This document shows positions 17,867-27,286 of a stretch of DNA of 64,000 nt, in pieces. Below the pieces are notes generated by a model. It was not told where the DNA came from. It made no database searches and saw only the letters and a program-made list of their open reading frames with translations. This stretch comes from Moheibacter sediminis. Its GTDB lineage: Bacteria > Bacteroidota > Bacteroidia > Flavobacteriales > Weeksellaceae. The position numbers and the translations under genes were made by a program. Positions within the stretch are counted from its first letter, which is position 1, and each line of letters opens with the position of its first letter. Location of the stretch: assembly GCF_900176425.1 (NCBI RefSeq), contig NZ_FWXS01000004.1:62001-126000 (forward strand). Direction: 5' to 3'.

Positions 17867-18691
17867 ATGATCAAAACAATAGATACCTCGTTGGTAACCC
17901 CGGCAGAATCCATCCAATACTTACAAAACGCCGTAGCACCGCGTCCCATTGCGTTGGTAAGCACCATCGACAAACAAGGAAACGTGAACCTGAGCCCATT
18001 TAGTTTTTACAATGTATTTAGCTCCAACCCACCGATTCTTGTGTTTTCTCCATCAAGAAGAGTTCGCGACACGACTTCCAAACATACCATCCAAAACATA
18101 GAAGAAGTCCGTGAATGCGTCATCAACTCCGTTTCATACGACATCGTACACCAAAGCTCGCTTTCGAGCACCGAATACGACAAAGGCGTAAACGAGTTCC
18201 ACAAAGCAGGTTTCACTGAGATAAAATCCCTCAAAGTTAAACCACCAAGGGTCAAAGAATCGAAAGTTTCATTTGAGTGCAAAGTCCGTGATTTGATTTC
18301 GATGGGTGACGGAGGAGGAGCAGGAACACTTGTTGTTTGTGAAGTTTTGATGATTCACGTGGACGAATCCGTGCTCAATGAAAGAGGTTTAATCGATACT
18401 AAAAAAATTGATTTGGTCGGCAGAATGGGCGAGTCTTGGTACACACATTCCAACGGTGATTCTCTGTTTGAAATCCCAAAACCACTCGTTACCAAAGGAG
18501 TTGGGGTAGATGCTTTGCCGGTTGAAATACGTACGAGCAACATTTTTACTGGAAATGATTTGGCAATGCTTGGCAACGTGGAATTCTTGCCGGAAAGTAA
18601 TTTCAACGATGATGAATCCATCCACCACAAAGCCAAAGAATTATTGAAAAATGGTGACGTAGCAGGCGCTTGGCAGAGTTTGATGAAATAG
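17867..18691 (+). CDS. Flavin reductase family protein (FMN-binding split barrel)
   Basis: 274 residues from the ATG at 17867; an in-frame TTG at 17846 adds 7 residues and was not preferred. The N-terminal half has the flavin reductase-like block NAVAPRPIALVSTID..GNVNLSPFSFYNVFSSNPPIL, with the SPFSFYN motif that contacts flavin. The C-terminal 80 residues are family-specific (DLVGRMGESWYTH). Such proteins reduce or bind FMN in the cytoplasm; the substrate is unknown. It is monocistronic and convergent with the GNAT gene. Confidence 0.85.
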   Translation: MIKTIDTSLVTPAESIQYLQNAVAPRPIALVSTIDKQGNVNLSPFSFYNVFSSNPPILVFSPSRRVRDTTSKHTIQNIEEVRECVINSVSYDIVHQSSLSSTEYDKGVNEFHKAGFTEIKSLKVKPPRVKESKVSFECKVRDLISMGDGGGAGTLVVCEVLMIHVDESVLNERGLIDTKKIDLVGRMGESWYTHSNGDSLFEIPKPLVTKGVGVDALPVEIRTSNIFTGNDLAMLGNVEFLPESNFNDDESIHHKAKELLKNGDVAGAWQSLMK

Positions 18692-18732
18692 ATTTATTTC
18701 TACTAAAATCTGTGCAATCTGTGGGAAACGAT

Positions 18733-19269
18733 TTACTTCCAGTCAGACTTTTGCATTTCAAACCAATTGCATTTTAAACGTGTTTCATTGTATTTGAAAA
18801 TTTCTTTCAATTCAAATCCTAATTTGTTCAAAACATGGATGGAACCATTATTTCCTAAATCGGTAATAGCATAAATCGCATCAGTATTCAAATTTGAAAA
18901 TGCCCAATTCAAAACTGCTTTGCTTGATTCGGTTGCATAGCCTTTTCCCCAATGTTTTTGTTTGAAACGGTAGCCGTGTTCGTAGAAATTCTGATGACCG
19001 TTGAGTTCATCGGTGTAATATTTAATCCCGCACCAACCAAGCATTTCTCCTGAAATCTTATCGACAACTGCCCAACGCGCGATGCCATTGTCTTTGTATT
19101 GCTTTCGAAGCATTTTTATTACTTCTACAATTTCATCTTTGGAAGTTACGGGAGTTTGCAAAATGTATTTATGAACTTCAGGATCGGAGTCCATTTCAAA
19201 CATATCATCGACATCCGTCATTTCGATTTCACGGATGATTAGGCGTTCGGTCTTTAAGTGGATTTTCAT
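18733..19269 (-). CDS. GNAT family N-acetyltransferase (RimJ/RimL-like)
   Basis: 178 residues. It opens TERLIIREIEMTDVDDMFEMDSDPEVHKY, a standard RimJ/RimL-like start. The acetyl-CoA loop is QKHWGKGYATESSKAV, and NNGSIHVLNKLGFE forms the closing motif. Transfers acetyl from acetyl-CoA to an amine; the substrate is unknown. Its ATG overlaps the stop of the upstream gene by 4 bases, so the two are probably translationally coupled. Confidence 0.9.
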   Translation of the reverse strand: MKIHLKTERLIIREIEMTDVDDMFEMDSDPEVHKYILQTPVTSKDEIVEVIKMLRKQYKDNGIARWAVVDKISGEMLGWCGIKYYTDELNGHQNFYEHGYRFKQKHWGKGYATESSKAVLNWAFSNLNTDAIYAITDLGNNGSIHVLNKLGFELKEIFKYNETRLKCNWFEMQKSDWK

Positions 19270-19808
19270 AATGAATTTTTATTGATTTTATAAGTTTCAG
19301 TTTCATATCCTGTATTACAAATTAAAAGTAAATCACTTTCATTCTTCATTTCCCATAAAACGGAAGATAAGTTTTTATGTAATATTTTATAAGAATTGTT
19401 ACTTGAATCGATAACTATCAAATTTGTGTCAGCGGTAGTTGTAGAATTCCATTCTTGAATAAAGATGAAATTTTCATAAATGAAAAACCAATCGCCAAAA
19501 ATTTTATTTTTTAGTTCAGGAATAATTGGTTCAGATTTTAAATGGAAATATGCTGGTCCAAATCTTATTTCATTTATATATCTTTTTAGAATTTGTATGT
19601 TTTTATTTTCTACTAAAAATGTCCATTCTAAATTTGATGTATTATTTAAATTTTCCTGCTTTTGATTTGTTTGAAATAATGAAATTATCCATGCAATTAG
19701 AATAATAATTAGACCAATCAATAAAATAAAAGGATATAAAATAATAATAATAAAATTGAGTAATAAATTATTATTTCTTTTGATTTTAAATCTTTTAATT
19801 AATTCCAT
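19266..19808 (-). CDS. Hypothetical membrane-anchored protein
   Basis: 180 residues. A basic start (MELIKRFKIKRNN) leads into a long hydrophobic stretch at about 14-50 (LLLNFIIIILYPFILLIGLIIILIAWIISL split over two possible helices), then a soluble domain without recognised motifs. Very AT-rich, more than its neighbours. Overlaps the GNAT gene by 4 bases. No family recognised. Confidence 0.6.
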   Translation of the reverse strand: MELIKRFKIKRNNNLLLNFIIIILYPFILLIGLIIILIAWIISLFQTNQKQENLNNTSNLEWTFLVENKNIQILKRYINEIRFGPAYFHLKSEPIIPELKNKIFGDWFFIYENFIFIQEWNSTTTADTNLIVIDSSNNSYKILHKNLSSVLWEMKNESDLLLICNTGYETETYKINKNSL

Positions 19809-19826
19809 TTATATAGAATTCAAAGA

Positions 19827-20306
19827 TTAAATATAGTTTAATAAAGATTTGTACAAATCAGTTTCAGCATATTCTTTGATGATTTTATTTCTTTCAATGA
19901 GGAATTTTTTCAAATAATTTGTCAGAATTAATTGTTCGACAATTCTTCCAAGAAAACCCAAAGGAGCTTCATAAACAAAAACATCTTTCATCAGCACACC
20001 CTCATTTTTCTGTTCGAAATAATGGTCGTGTTTGATGGATTTGAAAATTCCTTTTTGCTGTTCATCCCGGAAATGAAAAGGTTTTTCGAAAGCCGTAATT
20101 TTTGAGGTTAATTTTTGTGTGACTCCGAAATGTGTTGCTTCCCAAGTGACAAATTCATTTGATTCAATCAAACCTTTGGTTCTTCCGTCGATTGCTTTTT
20201 CATTTGTTTTTGAAGTTGAAATGGAATGTAAATCAATGCTTCTTGCCAAATCAAAACAAATTTCAATTTCTGCATTGATGAAAGTTTCCAGCTCTATTAT
20301 GGGCAT
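19827..20306 (-). CDS. SRPBCC (START-like) family protein
   Basis: 159 residues. The start MPIIELETFINAEIEICFDLARSIDLHSIST and the later EATHFGVTQKLTSKI...FHFRDEQQKGIFKSIKHDHYFE are typical of cyclase/dehydrase-like SRPBCC proteins, sometimes annotated as cell-division-inhibitor-like. The fold binds hydrophobic ligands; no ligand is known here. It lies 9 bases after the glyS stop on the same strand and may be cotranscribed. Confidence 0.8.
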   Translation of the reverse strand: MPIIELETFINAEIEICFDLARSIDLHSISTSKTNEKAIDGRTKGLIESNEFVTWEATHFGVTQKLTSKITAFEKPFHFRDEQQKGIFKSIKHDHYFEQKNEGVLMKDVFVYEAPLGFLGRIVEQLILTNYLKKFLIERNKIIKEYAETDLYKSLLNYI

Positions 20307-20315
20307 ATTGCATTT

Positions 20316-21851
20316 TTAAACCTTAGCCAATAAATGTTTCATATTGACTTCTTTGTCGATGATTTCAGAAAGTTTCTCAACCGGAACTCTTTCTTGTTTC
20401 ATCGTATCTCTGTGGCGAAGCGTCACGCTGTTGTCGTTCAAAGAATCGTGGTCAATTGTAATACAGAAAGGCGTTCCGATGGCATCCATCCTTCTGTAAC
20501 GTTTTCCGATAGAGTCTTTTTCTTCATACATCACATTGAAATCTAAACGCAAATCATTGAATATTTTTTCTGCAAATTCAGGCAAGCCATCACGTTTAAT
20601 CAGTGGTAAAATTGCTGCTTTGATCGGCGCCAAAGCAGGAGGTAAGCTCAAAACTGTTCTTTCACTTCCATCCTCCAATAGTTCTTCTTTCAGGCTGTTA
20701 GAGAAAATTGCCAGAAACAATCTGTCCAAACCAACTGAAGTTTCAACTACGTAAGGAACATAACTTTTGTTCAATTCGTTGTCGAAATATTGTAATTTTT
20801 TGCTTGAATGTTTTTCATGTGAACTTAAATCAAAATCAGTTCGGGAATGAATTCCTTCCAATTCTTTGAATCCAAACGGGAATTTGAATTCTATATCTGT
20901 TGCTGCATTGGCATAATGTGCTAATTTTTCATGGTCATGGAAACGGTAATTTTCTTCACCCAAACCAAGTGCTTTGTGCCATTTTAAACGGGTTTCTTTC
21001 CATTTTGTGTACCATTCCAATTCAGTTCCGGGCTGCACAAAATATTGCATTTCCATTTGTTCAAATTCACGCATGCGAAAAATGAATTGTCTTGCAACGA
21101 TTTCATTTCTAAATGCTTTTCCGATTTGCGCAATTCCGAATGGAATTTTCATTCGTCCTGTTTTCTGAACATTTAAGAAATTTACAAAAATACCCTGAGC
21201 CGTTTCCGGACGTAAATACAAATCCATCGCAGAATCAGCCGTTGCGCCTAATTTCGTTCCGAACATCAAATTGAACTGACGCACTTCTGTCCAGTTTTTA
21301 GAACCGGTAACCGGGTCAGCAATTTCCAATTCTTCAATCAAAGCTTTTACATCAGCCAGATTTTCGGTTTCAAGAGATTTTGCCATTCGGCTCAAAATGG
21401 AGTCGATTTTTTGCTGGTATTCTATAATTCTTGTGTTGGTCGAAACAAATTGTTCTTTGTCAAATGAATCTCCGAAACGCTTTGCAGCTTTTTCAACTTC
21501 TTTGTCAATTTTAGCTTCGATTTTGGCGCAATAATCTTCGATTAAAACGTCTGCACGGTAGCGTTTTTTTGAATCTTTATTGTCAATCAAAGGATCGTTG
21601 AAAGCATCTACGTGACCGGAAGCTTTCCAAGTCGTGGGATGCATGAAGATTGCAGAATCGATGCCGACGATATTTTCATTCAATTGAACCATCGCTTTCC
21701 ACCAATATTGTTTGATGTTGTTTTTAAGTTCAGCTCCATTTTGTCCGTAATCGTAAACGGCTGATAATCCGTCATAAATTTCACTGGATTGGAAAATGAA
21801 ACCGTATTCTTTGGCGTGCGAAATAATCTTCTTGAAAATATCTTCTGACAT
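20316..21851 (-). CDS. glyS: Glycine--tRNA ligase (homodimeric, class II)
   Basis: 511 residues, the alpha2 form of glycyl-tRNA synthetase, which charges tRNA-Gly in the cytoplasm. Class II motifs are visible: RPETAQGIFVNF (motif 1 region), FRMREFEQMEMQYFV (motif 2), and VVETSVGLDRLFLAIF (motif 3). The anticodon-binding domain forms the last 100 residues (LPPALAPIKAAILPL). Length fits bacterial homodimeric enzymes. Confidence 0.96.
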   Translation of the reverse strand: MSEDIFKKIISHAKEYGFIFQSSEIYDGLSAVYDYGQNGAELKNNIKQYWWKAMVQLNENIVGIDSAIFMHPTTWKASGHVDAFNDPLIDNKDSKKRYRADVLIEDYCAKIEAKIDKEVEKAAKRFGDSFDKEQFVSTNTRIIEYQQKIDSILSRMAKSLETENLADVKALIEELEIADPVTGSKNWTEVRQFNLMFGTKLGATADSAMDLYLRPETAQGIFVNFLNVQKTGRMKIPFGIAQIGKAFRNEIVARQFIFRMREFEQMEMQYFVQPGTELEWYTKWKETRLKWHKALGLGEENYRFHDHEKLAHYANAATDIEFKFPFGFKELEGIHSRTDFDLSSHEKHSSKKLQYFDNELNKSYVPYVVETSVGLDRLFLAIFSNSLKEELLEDGSERTVLSLPPALAPIKAAILPLIKRDGLPEFAEKIFNDLRLDFNVMYEEKDSIGKRYRRMDAIGTPFCITIDHDSLNDNSVTLRHRDTMKQERVPVEKLSEIIDKEVNMKHLLAKV

Positions 21852-21940
21852 GGCTTTAAATTAGGTTGCGAATTTAATTGTTTTTAGTCGTTTTGCGAAA
21901 TTCGAAGTTCGAAATTCGTGGTGATCTTAAAATAATCAAT

Positions 21941-22099
21941 TTAAAATATTTGAATTAATTTAAGAATCAAATTAATTACTCCTATCAAAACTAAAATCCA
22001 CCAATTTCTTTTGAGCCAAGATTCAGATGAATATTTAGCCCAAATTCCAGAGAGAATCAGAAGAATTGGAATGAGGAATTTTAGAATTTCTGTACTCAT
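21941..22099 (-). CDS. Two-helix small membrane protein, 52 residues
   Basis: An ATG at 22099 opens a 52-codon frame ending in TAA at 21941. The peptide has two hydrophobic helices (about 6-20, KFLIPILLILSGIW, and 34-50, WWILVLIGVINLILKL) joined by a charged loop with SWLKRN. Its ATG overlaps the stop of the upstream lipoprotein gene as ATGA, a coupling arrangement that supports it being real. Family unknown. Confidence 0.6.
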   Translation of the reverse strand: MSTEILKFLIPILLILSGIWAKYSSESWLKRNWWILVLIGVINLILKLIQIF

Positions 22100-22530
22100 T
22101 CTTTTATAGAATAGTAATAATTGTGAAATCCACCACCTTTACGAATTTTCTTCTCAAATTCTTCTTTTGAATAGATTACATCATTAATAGTTATAGATTT
22201 TATCTGTGTTTTTTCAATGTTTTGCCTACTTATAAAAACTGTTGATCTTTTTGGAGTGGTAATCTGAATTGTATTATTATCGATGGTTTTGTATTCAAGA
22301 TTTTCATCTAATTTTTCTAATGTTTTATTGTTGATTTTTAAAACCTGATCGGTATATTTAAAAAAATCAGTAACTTTCTGTTTTCTTATTCTTTCAATTG
22401 GATGCATAAATTCAATTGAAATCTCTAAATCTTGTTCTGATTTGTTTAAGATAAAGAAATGAGTCAGATAAGAACAGGAATTTAGTATCAAAGAAAATCC
22501 AAATAGAAATAAAAAAGTTAGCTTTCTCAT
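22096..22530 (-). CDS. Hypothetical lipoprotein
   Basis: 144 residues. MRKLTFLFLFGFSLILNSC is a lipoprotein signal with lipobox LNSC (Cys19), followed by a polar, mixed alpha/beta domain with no recognised motif. Predicted to be anchored in the envelope. Coupled to the 52-residue membrane protein downstream; 34 bases after the ABC permease gene, so possibly the tail of that operon. Confidence 0.65.
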   Translation of the reverse strand: MRKLTFLFLFGFSLILNSCSYLTHFFILNKSEQDLEISIEFMHPIERIRKQKVTDFFKYTDQVLKINNKTLEKLDENLEYKTIDNNTIQITTPKRSTVFISRQNIEKTQIKSITINDVIYSKEEFEKKIRKGGGFHNYYYSIKE

Positions 22531-22564
22531 TTCAACAATTTATACATTCTCAAAAACTTGAAAC

Positions 22565-23878
22565 TTAACTCGAATACCTCATCCACTTCCACATTTCTTT
22601 GAAAGAAGGTTTTTTGCCGTACATCAAAATTCCGACGCGGTAAATTTTTGAAGCGAAAAAAACCATCAGCAACATAGAACCAATGAGCAATGCAAGTGAA
22701 ATCGCAATTTCCCACCATTCCACACCAAACGGCAATCTGGTAACCATCGAAATCGGTGAAGTCAGTGGAATCATCGAGAGCCAAAAAGAAACCGGTCCGT
22801 CAGGGTTTTCCAAAGTGGTCATACTTCCGTACATCGCAATCATCATCGGGAAAATTGGGTAAAAGGTAAATTGCTGTGTATCGGTATCGTTGTCAACGGC
22901 AGAGCCAATCGCTGCGAAAATCGAACTGTAAAATAAATATCCTAAAAAGAAATAAACCACAAATAAAATCAGAATTAATGGATAATCCATGTCAAGCAAT
23001 TCGGTGAAAATTCCTTGTGATTTCAACATCCAATCAGGATTTGCCTGTGCCAGCATTTCAGTTTGCTGCGCTGAAACTTTCTCTATTTTTGATGCGAAAA
23101 ACGCCGACCCTGCAAATAATAAACCTAATCCCATTCCGATCCAAATGATGAATTGCGTAAGCGCAACCATCGTCGTTCCCATGATTTTTCCCATCATCAG
23201 ATTAAATGGTTTCACGGAAGAAATGATGATTTCCACTACACGGTTGTTTTTTTCTTCTACAACACTTCGCATAACTTTTACACCATAAATCATGATGAAC
23301 ATAAAAATTACGTAAGCCAGGAAAATCGCCAATCCGAATTTCAGATATTCGCCTTTGTCTTCAGCACCGCCTTTGAGGTTAAATGTTTTGATTTTGATTT
23401 TGGAATCGAGGCTTTTCATGGCTTCTCCGGAAATTCCGGCTTTTTCCATTTTCAATTCTTCGACGCGTTTATTGAGTTTTGATTCTAATTTTTCCTTGAA
23501 TCCCACGCCGATATTTCCTTTCGTGCTTAATTCAATTCCGTTTTCAACTTTTGACAAATCATTTTTATCAAAATTTGGGATGATTAACAATCCATCAAGC
23601 GATTTGCTTTCTGCCAAAGTGTCTTTAATTCCTTTGATGTCCTTGGTTCCATAGAAATTATAAATTTCATTTTCGGTTGAAACCAAAGAAGTAATGAATT
23701 CATTGCTTTGATCCACAACCGCGATGTTCTTCTGTTCGCTGTTGGCAGACATCATCCAGGCAATTATTCCGATAATCCCTACAAGAATCAGCGGGGACAA
23801 AACGGTCATTATGATGAAGGTTTTATTTTTTACCTGTGAAAGAAATTCTCTTTTTGCGACGAGTATGATTTGGTTCAT
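22565..23878 (-). CDS. ABC-2 type transporter permease (NatB-like)
   Basis: 437 residues. The start MNQIILVAKREFLSQVKNKTFIIMTVLSPLIL is the usual ABC-2/NatB opening: an amphipathic helix then membrane helix 1. A large extracytoplasmic domain (about 45-175) follows, then about five more helices in the C-terminal half, with VVEEKNNRVVEIIISSVKPFNLMMGKIMG, a strong family signature. Works with the ATPase encoded just upstream, probably as an exporter. Substrate unknown; sodium export is only a family possibility. Confidence 0.9.
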   Translation of the reverse strand: MNQIILVAKREFLSQVKNKTFIIMTVLSPLILVGIIGIIAWMMSANSEQKNIAVVDQSNEFITSLVSTENEIYNFYGTKDIKGIKDTLAESKSLDGLLIIPNFDKNDLSKVENGIELSTKGNIGVGFKEKLESKLNKRVEELKMEKAGISGEAMKSLDSKIKIKTFNLKGGAEDKGEYLKFGLAIFLAYVIFMFIMIYGVKVMRSVVEEKNNRVVEIIISSVKPFNLMMGKIMGTTMVALTQFIIWIGMGLGLLFAGSAFFASKIEKVSAQQTEMLAQANPDWMLKSQGIFTELLDMDYPLILILFVVYFFLGYLFYSSIFAAIGSAVDNDTDTQQFTFYPIFPMMIAMYGSMTTLENPDGPVSFWLSMIPLTSPISMVTRLPFGVEWWEIAISLALLIGSMLLMVFFASKIYRVGILMYGKKPSFKEMWKWMRYSS

Positions 23879-23908
23879 ATTTTTAATTTAGAAGTCCGAA
23901 ATAAGAAG

Positions 23909-24835
23909 TTAGAAGTTAGAATCATTTTTAACGGATTGTAAAAATATTTCGTTGATGGAAGGAATTGCTTCTCTGTATTGGACGATGTGTCCTAATTGAG
24001 AAATTTCCTGCAACAATTGATTTGAACCCGTGTTTTCGGGTTTTGAAATTTTGAATTGCGTTGTATATCCGTTGTTTCCTAAAGTTTCTACATCGAAATT
24101 ATTAACAAATCTGTCCCAGGAATTCACTTCAGGATTTTCAATTTCCACGAAATATTTTCCCGATTTAAATTTGTTTTTTACTTCGTGAATCGGTCCGTCC
24201 AAAACTTTATTGGATAAATTAATCAAAGCAATGTGGTCACACATTTCCTCTACAGATTCCATTCTATGCGTAGAGAAAATAATGGTAGTTCCTTTGTCGC
24301 GCAACTCTAAGATTTCATTGGCAATAATTTGCGCATTTACTGGGTCAAATCCACTGAAAGGCTCGTCAAAAATCAACAATTCAGGATCATGCAAAACGGT
24401 AATTACAAATTGAACTTTTTGTCCCATACCTTTGGAAAGTTCGGTCAATTTTTTGTCCCACCATTCTGAGATTCCTAATTTTTCAAACCAGTATTCTGTT
24501 TTCTTTTTGGCTTCAGCACTGGAAAGTCCTTTTAATTTGGCAAAATAAAGTGCTTGTTCGCCAATTTTCATATTGTTGTACAAACCACGTTCTTCAGGCA
24601 TATACCCTACCATCGGAATCACAGATTTATCAAGTGGTTTTCCATCAATCATCACAGTACCTTTATCGGGAGCAGTAATTTGGTTGATAATCCTGAGAAA
24701 TGTTGTTTTTCCGGCACCATTCGGACCCAAAAGTCCATAAACAGAACCTTTCGGAATTGTCAAATCAAAATCGTTCAAAGCGATTTTACTTCCGTATTGT
24801 TTGGTGAGATTTTTTGCAACAAGCAAATCAGACAT
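23909..24835 (-). CDS. ABC transporter ATP-binding protein (NatA-like)
   Basis: 308 residues. Walker A GLLGPNGAGKTT (about 34-45), signature LSKGMGQKVQF, Walker B LLIFDEPFSGFDPVN and switch His in STHRM are intact. The C-terminal 90 residues form a DUF4162-like domain (HEVKNKFKSGKYFVEIE). It energises the permease, whose gene starts 30 bases after this stop. Confidence 0.93.
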   Translation of the reverse strand: MSDLLVAKNLTKQYGSKIALNDFDLTIPKGSVYGLLGPNGAGKTTFLRIINQITAPDKGTVMIDGKPLDKSVIPMVGYMPEERGLYNNMKIGEQALYFAKLKGLSSAEAKKKTEYWFEKLGISEWWDKKLTELSKGMGQKVQFVITVLHDPELLIFDEPFSGFDPVNAQIIANEILELRDKGTTIIFSTHRMESVEEMCDHIALINLSNKVLDGPIHEVKNKFKSGKYFVEIENPEVNSWDRFVNNFDVETLGNNGYTTQFKISKPENTGSNQLLQEISQLGHIVQYREAIPSINEIFLQSVKNDSNF

Positions 24836-24941
24836 AAGAATTGATTTTAATAATTAGTGTTAATTCTTATGCAAATGTTACAAAATTTATTGAGAGTTTT
24901 TAATTGAAAAGAGGATTTAAGGCGGGGGATGGGTGAAATTA

Positions 24942-25280
24942 TTATAATTTATCTTCCAGATAACCTTGAATTTTTTTAGCGACAATAGGTACTGCAATCG
25001 CAACAGCAATGGAAAGGATCGTTTTGCCGGTAGTTCCCATTTTCAATCGCTGGCTTGCTTGTCCGGAAATGAAGCTGAGTGCAGAGTTCACACCGTTTCC
25101 GATTGGTGATCCTAATACGGAAGAATTATCTTCAACTTTATTCACCAGATTATTAAATGTCTTGTACAAAAAACCATCTTGTGTTTTTTTGTCAGCATTT
25201 GACATTTTAGTTTTCAGTTGTTGTTTCGCCAACCTTAAATCAGCAAGAGTATTTATATCTTTATAATTAATCTTCGTCAT
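24942..25280 (-). CDS. Hypothetical protein of the YtxH/holin-like cluster
   Basis: 112 residues from the ATG at 25280; earlier in-frame ATGs at 25286 and 25298 overlap the preceding gene more deeply. A polar helical N-terminus is followed by a Gly-rich hydrophobic end (TGKTILSIAVAIAVPIVAKKI). Last of three small envelope genes on this strand. Its function is unknown; stress or envelope roles are guesses from context. Confidence 0.7.
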   Translation of the reverse strand: MTKINYKDINTLADLRLAKQQLKTKMSNADKKTQDGFLYKTFNNLVNKVEDNSSVLGSPIGNGVNSALSFISGQASQRLKMGTTGKTILSIAVAIAVPIVAKKIQGYLEDKL

Positions 25281-25608
25281 CGTCATCTGAGTTATCAATG
25301 GCTTCCATAGCAGCTTCTATGGTTTTATTGGTTATGATTAGCTGAATTTTCTTTCTGAAAATAATAAAGATGACTAAAAGCAATACATAAACAATCATCA
25401 CAAATAAAAATCCTAAACCAGTATCATCGAACCAGTTCCCTAAAAGAAATCCAGCCGCTAAACTACCTATAAAAAGAATCATTAAAACAAATACTCCCAC
25501 CAACATTCCAAAAACACCAGCTCCAATCATATTGCTGACAGAGTCAACGATTTCGAGTTTAGCATAAGAAATTCGGTTGTTAATGTACTGTTTTAAATCA
25601 TCAAACAT
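25267..25608 (-). CDS. Phage-holin-family (superfamily III-like) membrane protein
   Basis: 113 residues: an amphipathic start (MFDDLKQYINNRISYAKLEIVD), two long membrane helices (about 30-58 and 64-86), a basic stretch, then an acidic end (DNSDDDDED). This matches the putative Actinobacterial/Bacteroidota Holin-X type family that sits beside YtxH genes. Despite the name there is no phage context here. Its stop overlaps the next gene. Confidence 0.8.
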   Translation of the reverse strand: MFDDLKQYINNRISYAKLEIVDSVSNMIGAGVFGMLVGVFVLMILFIGSLAAGFLLGNWFDDTGLGFLFVMIVYVLLLVIFIIFRKKIQLIITNKTIEAAMEAIDNSDDDDED

Positions 25609-25660
25609 ATGCAGTGTTTTATTGGGTATTTAACAAATATAAGAAAAAAAATTGGGGTTT

Positions 25661-25975
25661 TTAAACCCCAACATTGTCTTGAAACTCATCTTTAGCTTTC
25701 TTGGCTTGACCTTTTACATCTTCAGCAGTTGATTGCAACTTGCTTTTCACATCAGCCAATCTGTCTTCGATATCTTTTTTAGCTTTTTTAGCTTTTTCAC
25801 TGAAATCATTAGAATACTTTTCAGCTTCTTTTTTCAATCTTTCAGCTTCTTTTCTTAATTGTTTTCTTGTTTCTTCTCCGGACTGAGGTGCTAATAAAAT
25901 TCCTGCCGCTGCTCCAGCTGCTGCTCCGATTAATAATCCGGCTAATAATTTGAATGCTCCACTTTCTTTTGCCAT
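25661..25975 (-). CDS. YtxH domain-containing protein
   Basis: 104 residues. One glycine/alanine-rich membrane helix (LLAGLLIGAAAGAAAGILLAP, residues about 10-30) ends in the YtxH hallmark P-Q-S-G-E-E-T-R-K-Q-L. A long, highly charged coiled-coil tail follows. YtxH proteins are stress-associated membrane proteins of unclear mechanism. First gene of the three-gene cluster. Confidence 0.9.
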   Translation of the reverse strand: MAKESGAFKLLAGLLIGAAAGAAAGILLAPQSGEETRKQLRKEAERLKKEAEKYSNDFSEKAKKAKKDIEDRLADVKSKLQSTAEDVKGQAKKAKDEFQDNVGV

Positions 25976-26083
25976 GGCTTTAATTTTTAATGATTAATAG
26001 ATTTTCTAAAATTATAAATAGTTAAAGACAAAAACAATACCAAAAATTTTATCTTTACACCAATTTAAAGAAAATTTTAACAA

Positions 26084-27286
26084 ATGCCACAATTATCTTC
26101 AAAGGCGGATTTGATGCCCGCATCTCCTATCAGAAAACTTGTACCCTACGCTGACAAAGCAAAACAAAGAGGAACTAAAGTATATCATTTAAACATCGGA
26201 CAGCCTGACATTGTTTCACCTGAGGCGGCGCTGGATGCTTATCGCAACCTGCCCTTTGATGTGATTGCTTATACGCATTCCGAAGGAACGCCTGAGTATC
26301 GAAAAGCTCTCTCGGATTATTACAAAGGAAGAGGTTATGACGTGGCGCCTAACAATATTATCGTTACCAATGGAGGGTCCGAAGCCTTGTTATTTACATT
26401 TGGAGTAATTGCCAATCCGGATGATGAAATCATTATCCCGGAACCCTATTATGCGAATTATAACAGTTTTGCTTGCCAGAGTGAAGTTAAAATTGTTCCT
26501 ATAAAATCTTCTATCGAATCCAATTTTGCTTTGCCTCCAATTGAATCTTTTGAAGAAAAAATCACGGATAAAACGCGTGCGATTTTAATTTGTCATCCCG
26601 GAAATCCGACCGGATATTTATATTCACAAGAAGAATTAAATAAATTAAAAGATTTGGTTCTGAAGCATGATTTGTATTTGATTTCAGATGAAGTTTATGC
26701 GGAATATATATATGGTGAAGAAGAACATCATTCTGTTTTAGGTTTTGATGAATTGAAAAACAATGTGATCGTAATTGATTCTGAATCCAAGCGTTTCAGC
26801 ATGTGTGGTGCTCGTTTGGGTGCAATGATTTCTCGAAATGAAGAAATGATGTCCAAAGCAATGAAATTTGCGCAAGCACGTCTAAGCCCGGTTTTGACAA
26901 GCCAATATGCTGCAACCAAAGCGCATGAAAATGTTGGTAGCTATTTCGAAGATTCAAGAGCTGAATACGTAAGCCGTAGAGATATTTTGATTTCAGAATT
27001 AAATAAAATTCCCGGTGTAGTTTGTCCAAACCCTAAGGGTGCATTCTATTGTATGGTAGAATTGCCGGTTGATGATGCTGAAAAATTTGCCATTTGGTTG
27101 TTGAATGATTTTGATTTAAATGGTGAAACAATTATGGTCGCTCCCGGAAACGGGTTTTACAGCAATCCTGAATCAGGAAAAAAACAAGTTCGCATCGCTT
27201 ATGTTTTGAAAAAAGAAGATTTGATTCGTTCGGTTGAAATTTTGAAAGTGGCATTGGAGCAGTATTATGCGAAAACTTTGATTTAA
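26084..27286 (+). CDS. PLP-dependent aminotransferase (class I/II, AspC-like)
   Basis: 400 residues. Fold type I aminotransferase: HLNIGQPDIVSPEAAL near the N-terminus, NPTGYLYSQEEL, ISDEVYAEYIYGEE, the PLP lysine in SESKRFSMCGARLG, and the carboxylate-binding Arg in KKQVRIAY. It moves amino groups between amino and keto acids, probably aspartate or aromatic substrates. Exact specificity cannot be read. murB starts directly at its stop, so the two form an operon. Confidence 0.92.
   Translation: MPQLSSKADLMPASPIRKLVPYADKAKQRGTKVYHLNIGQPDIVSPEAALDAYRNLPFDVIAYTHSEGTPEYRKALSDYYKGRGYDVAPNNIIVTNGGSEALLFTFGVIANPDDEIIIPEPYYANYNSFACQSEVKIVPIKSSIESNFALPPIESFEEKITDKTRAILICHPGNPTGYLYSQEELNKLKDLVLKHDLYLISDEVYAEYIYGEEEHHSVLGFDELKNNVIVIDSESKRFSMCGARLGAMISRNEEMMSKAMKFAQARLSPVLTSQYAATKAHENVGSYFEDSRAEYVSRRDILISELNKIPGVVCPNPKGAFYCMVELPVDDAEKFAIWLLNDFDLNGETIMVAPGNGFYSNPESGKKQVRIAYVLKKEDLIRSVEILKVALEQYYAKTLI

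Noticed and set aside
17641-18003. A 120-codon + strand frame through the GC-rich element
   Set aside because: It runs through a repeat element and into the flavin reductase gene in another frame; no protein features.
23153-23482. A 109-codon + strand frame opposite the ABC permease
   Set aside because: Antisense shadow rich in Phe and His, with no recognisable features.
25267-25608. Prophage remnant because of a holin-like gene
   Set aside because: The gene sits with YtxH in a stress-type cluster and no other phage gene is nearby.
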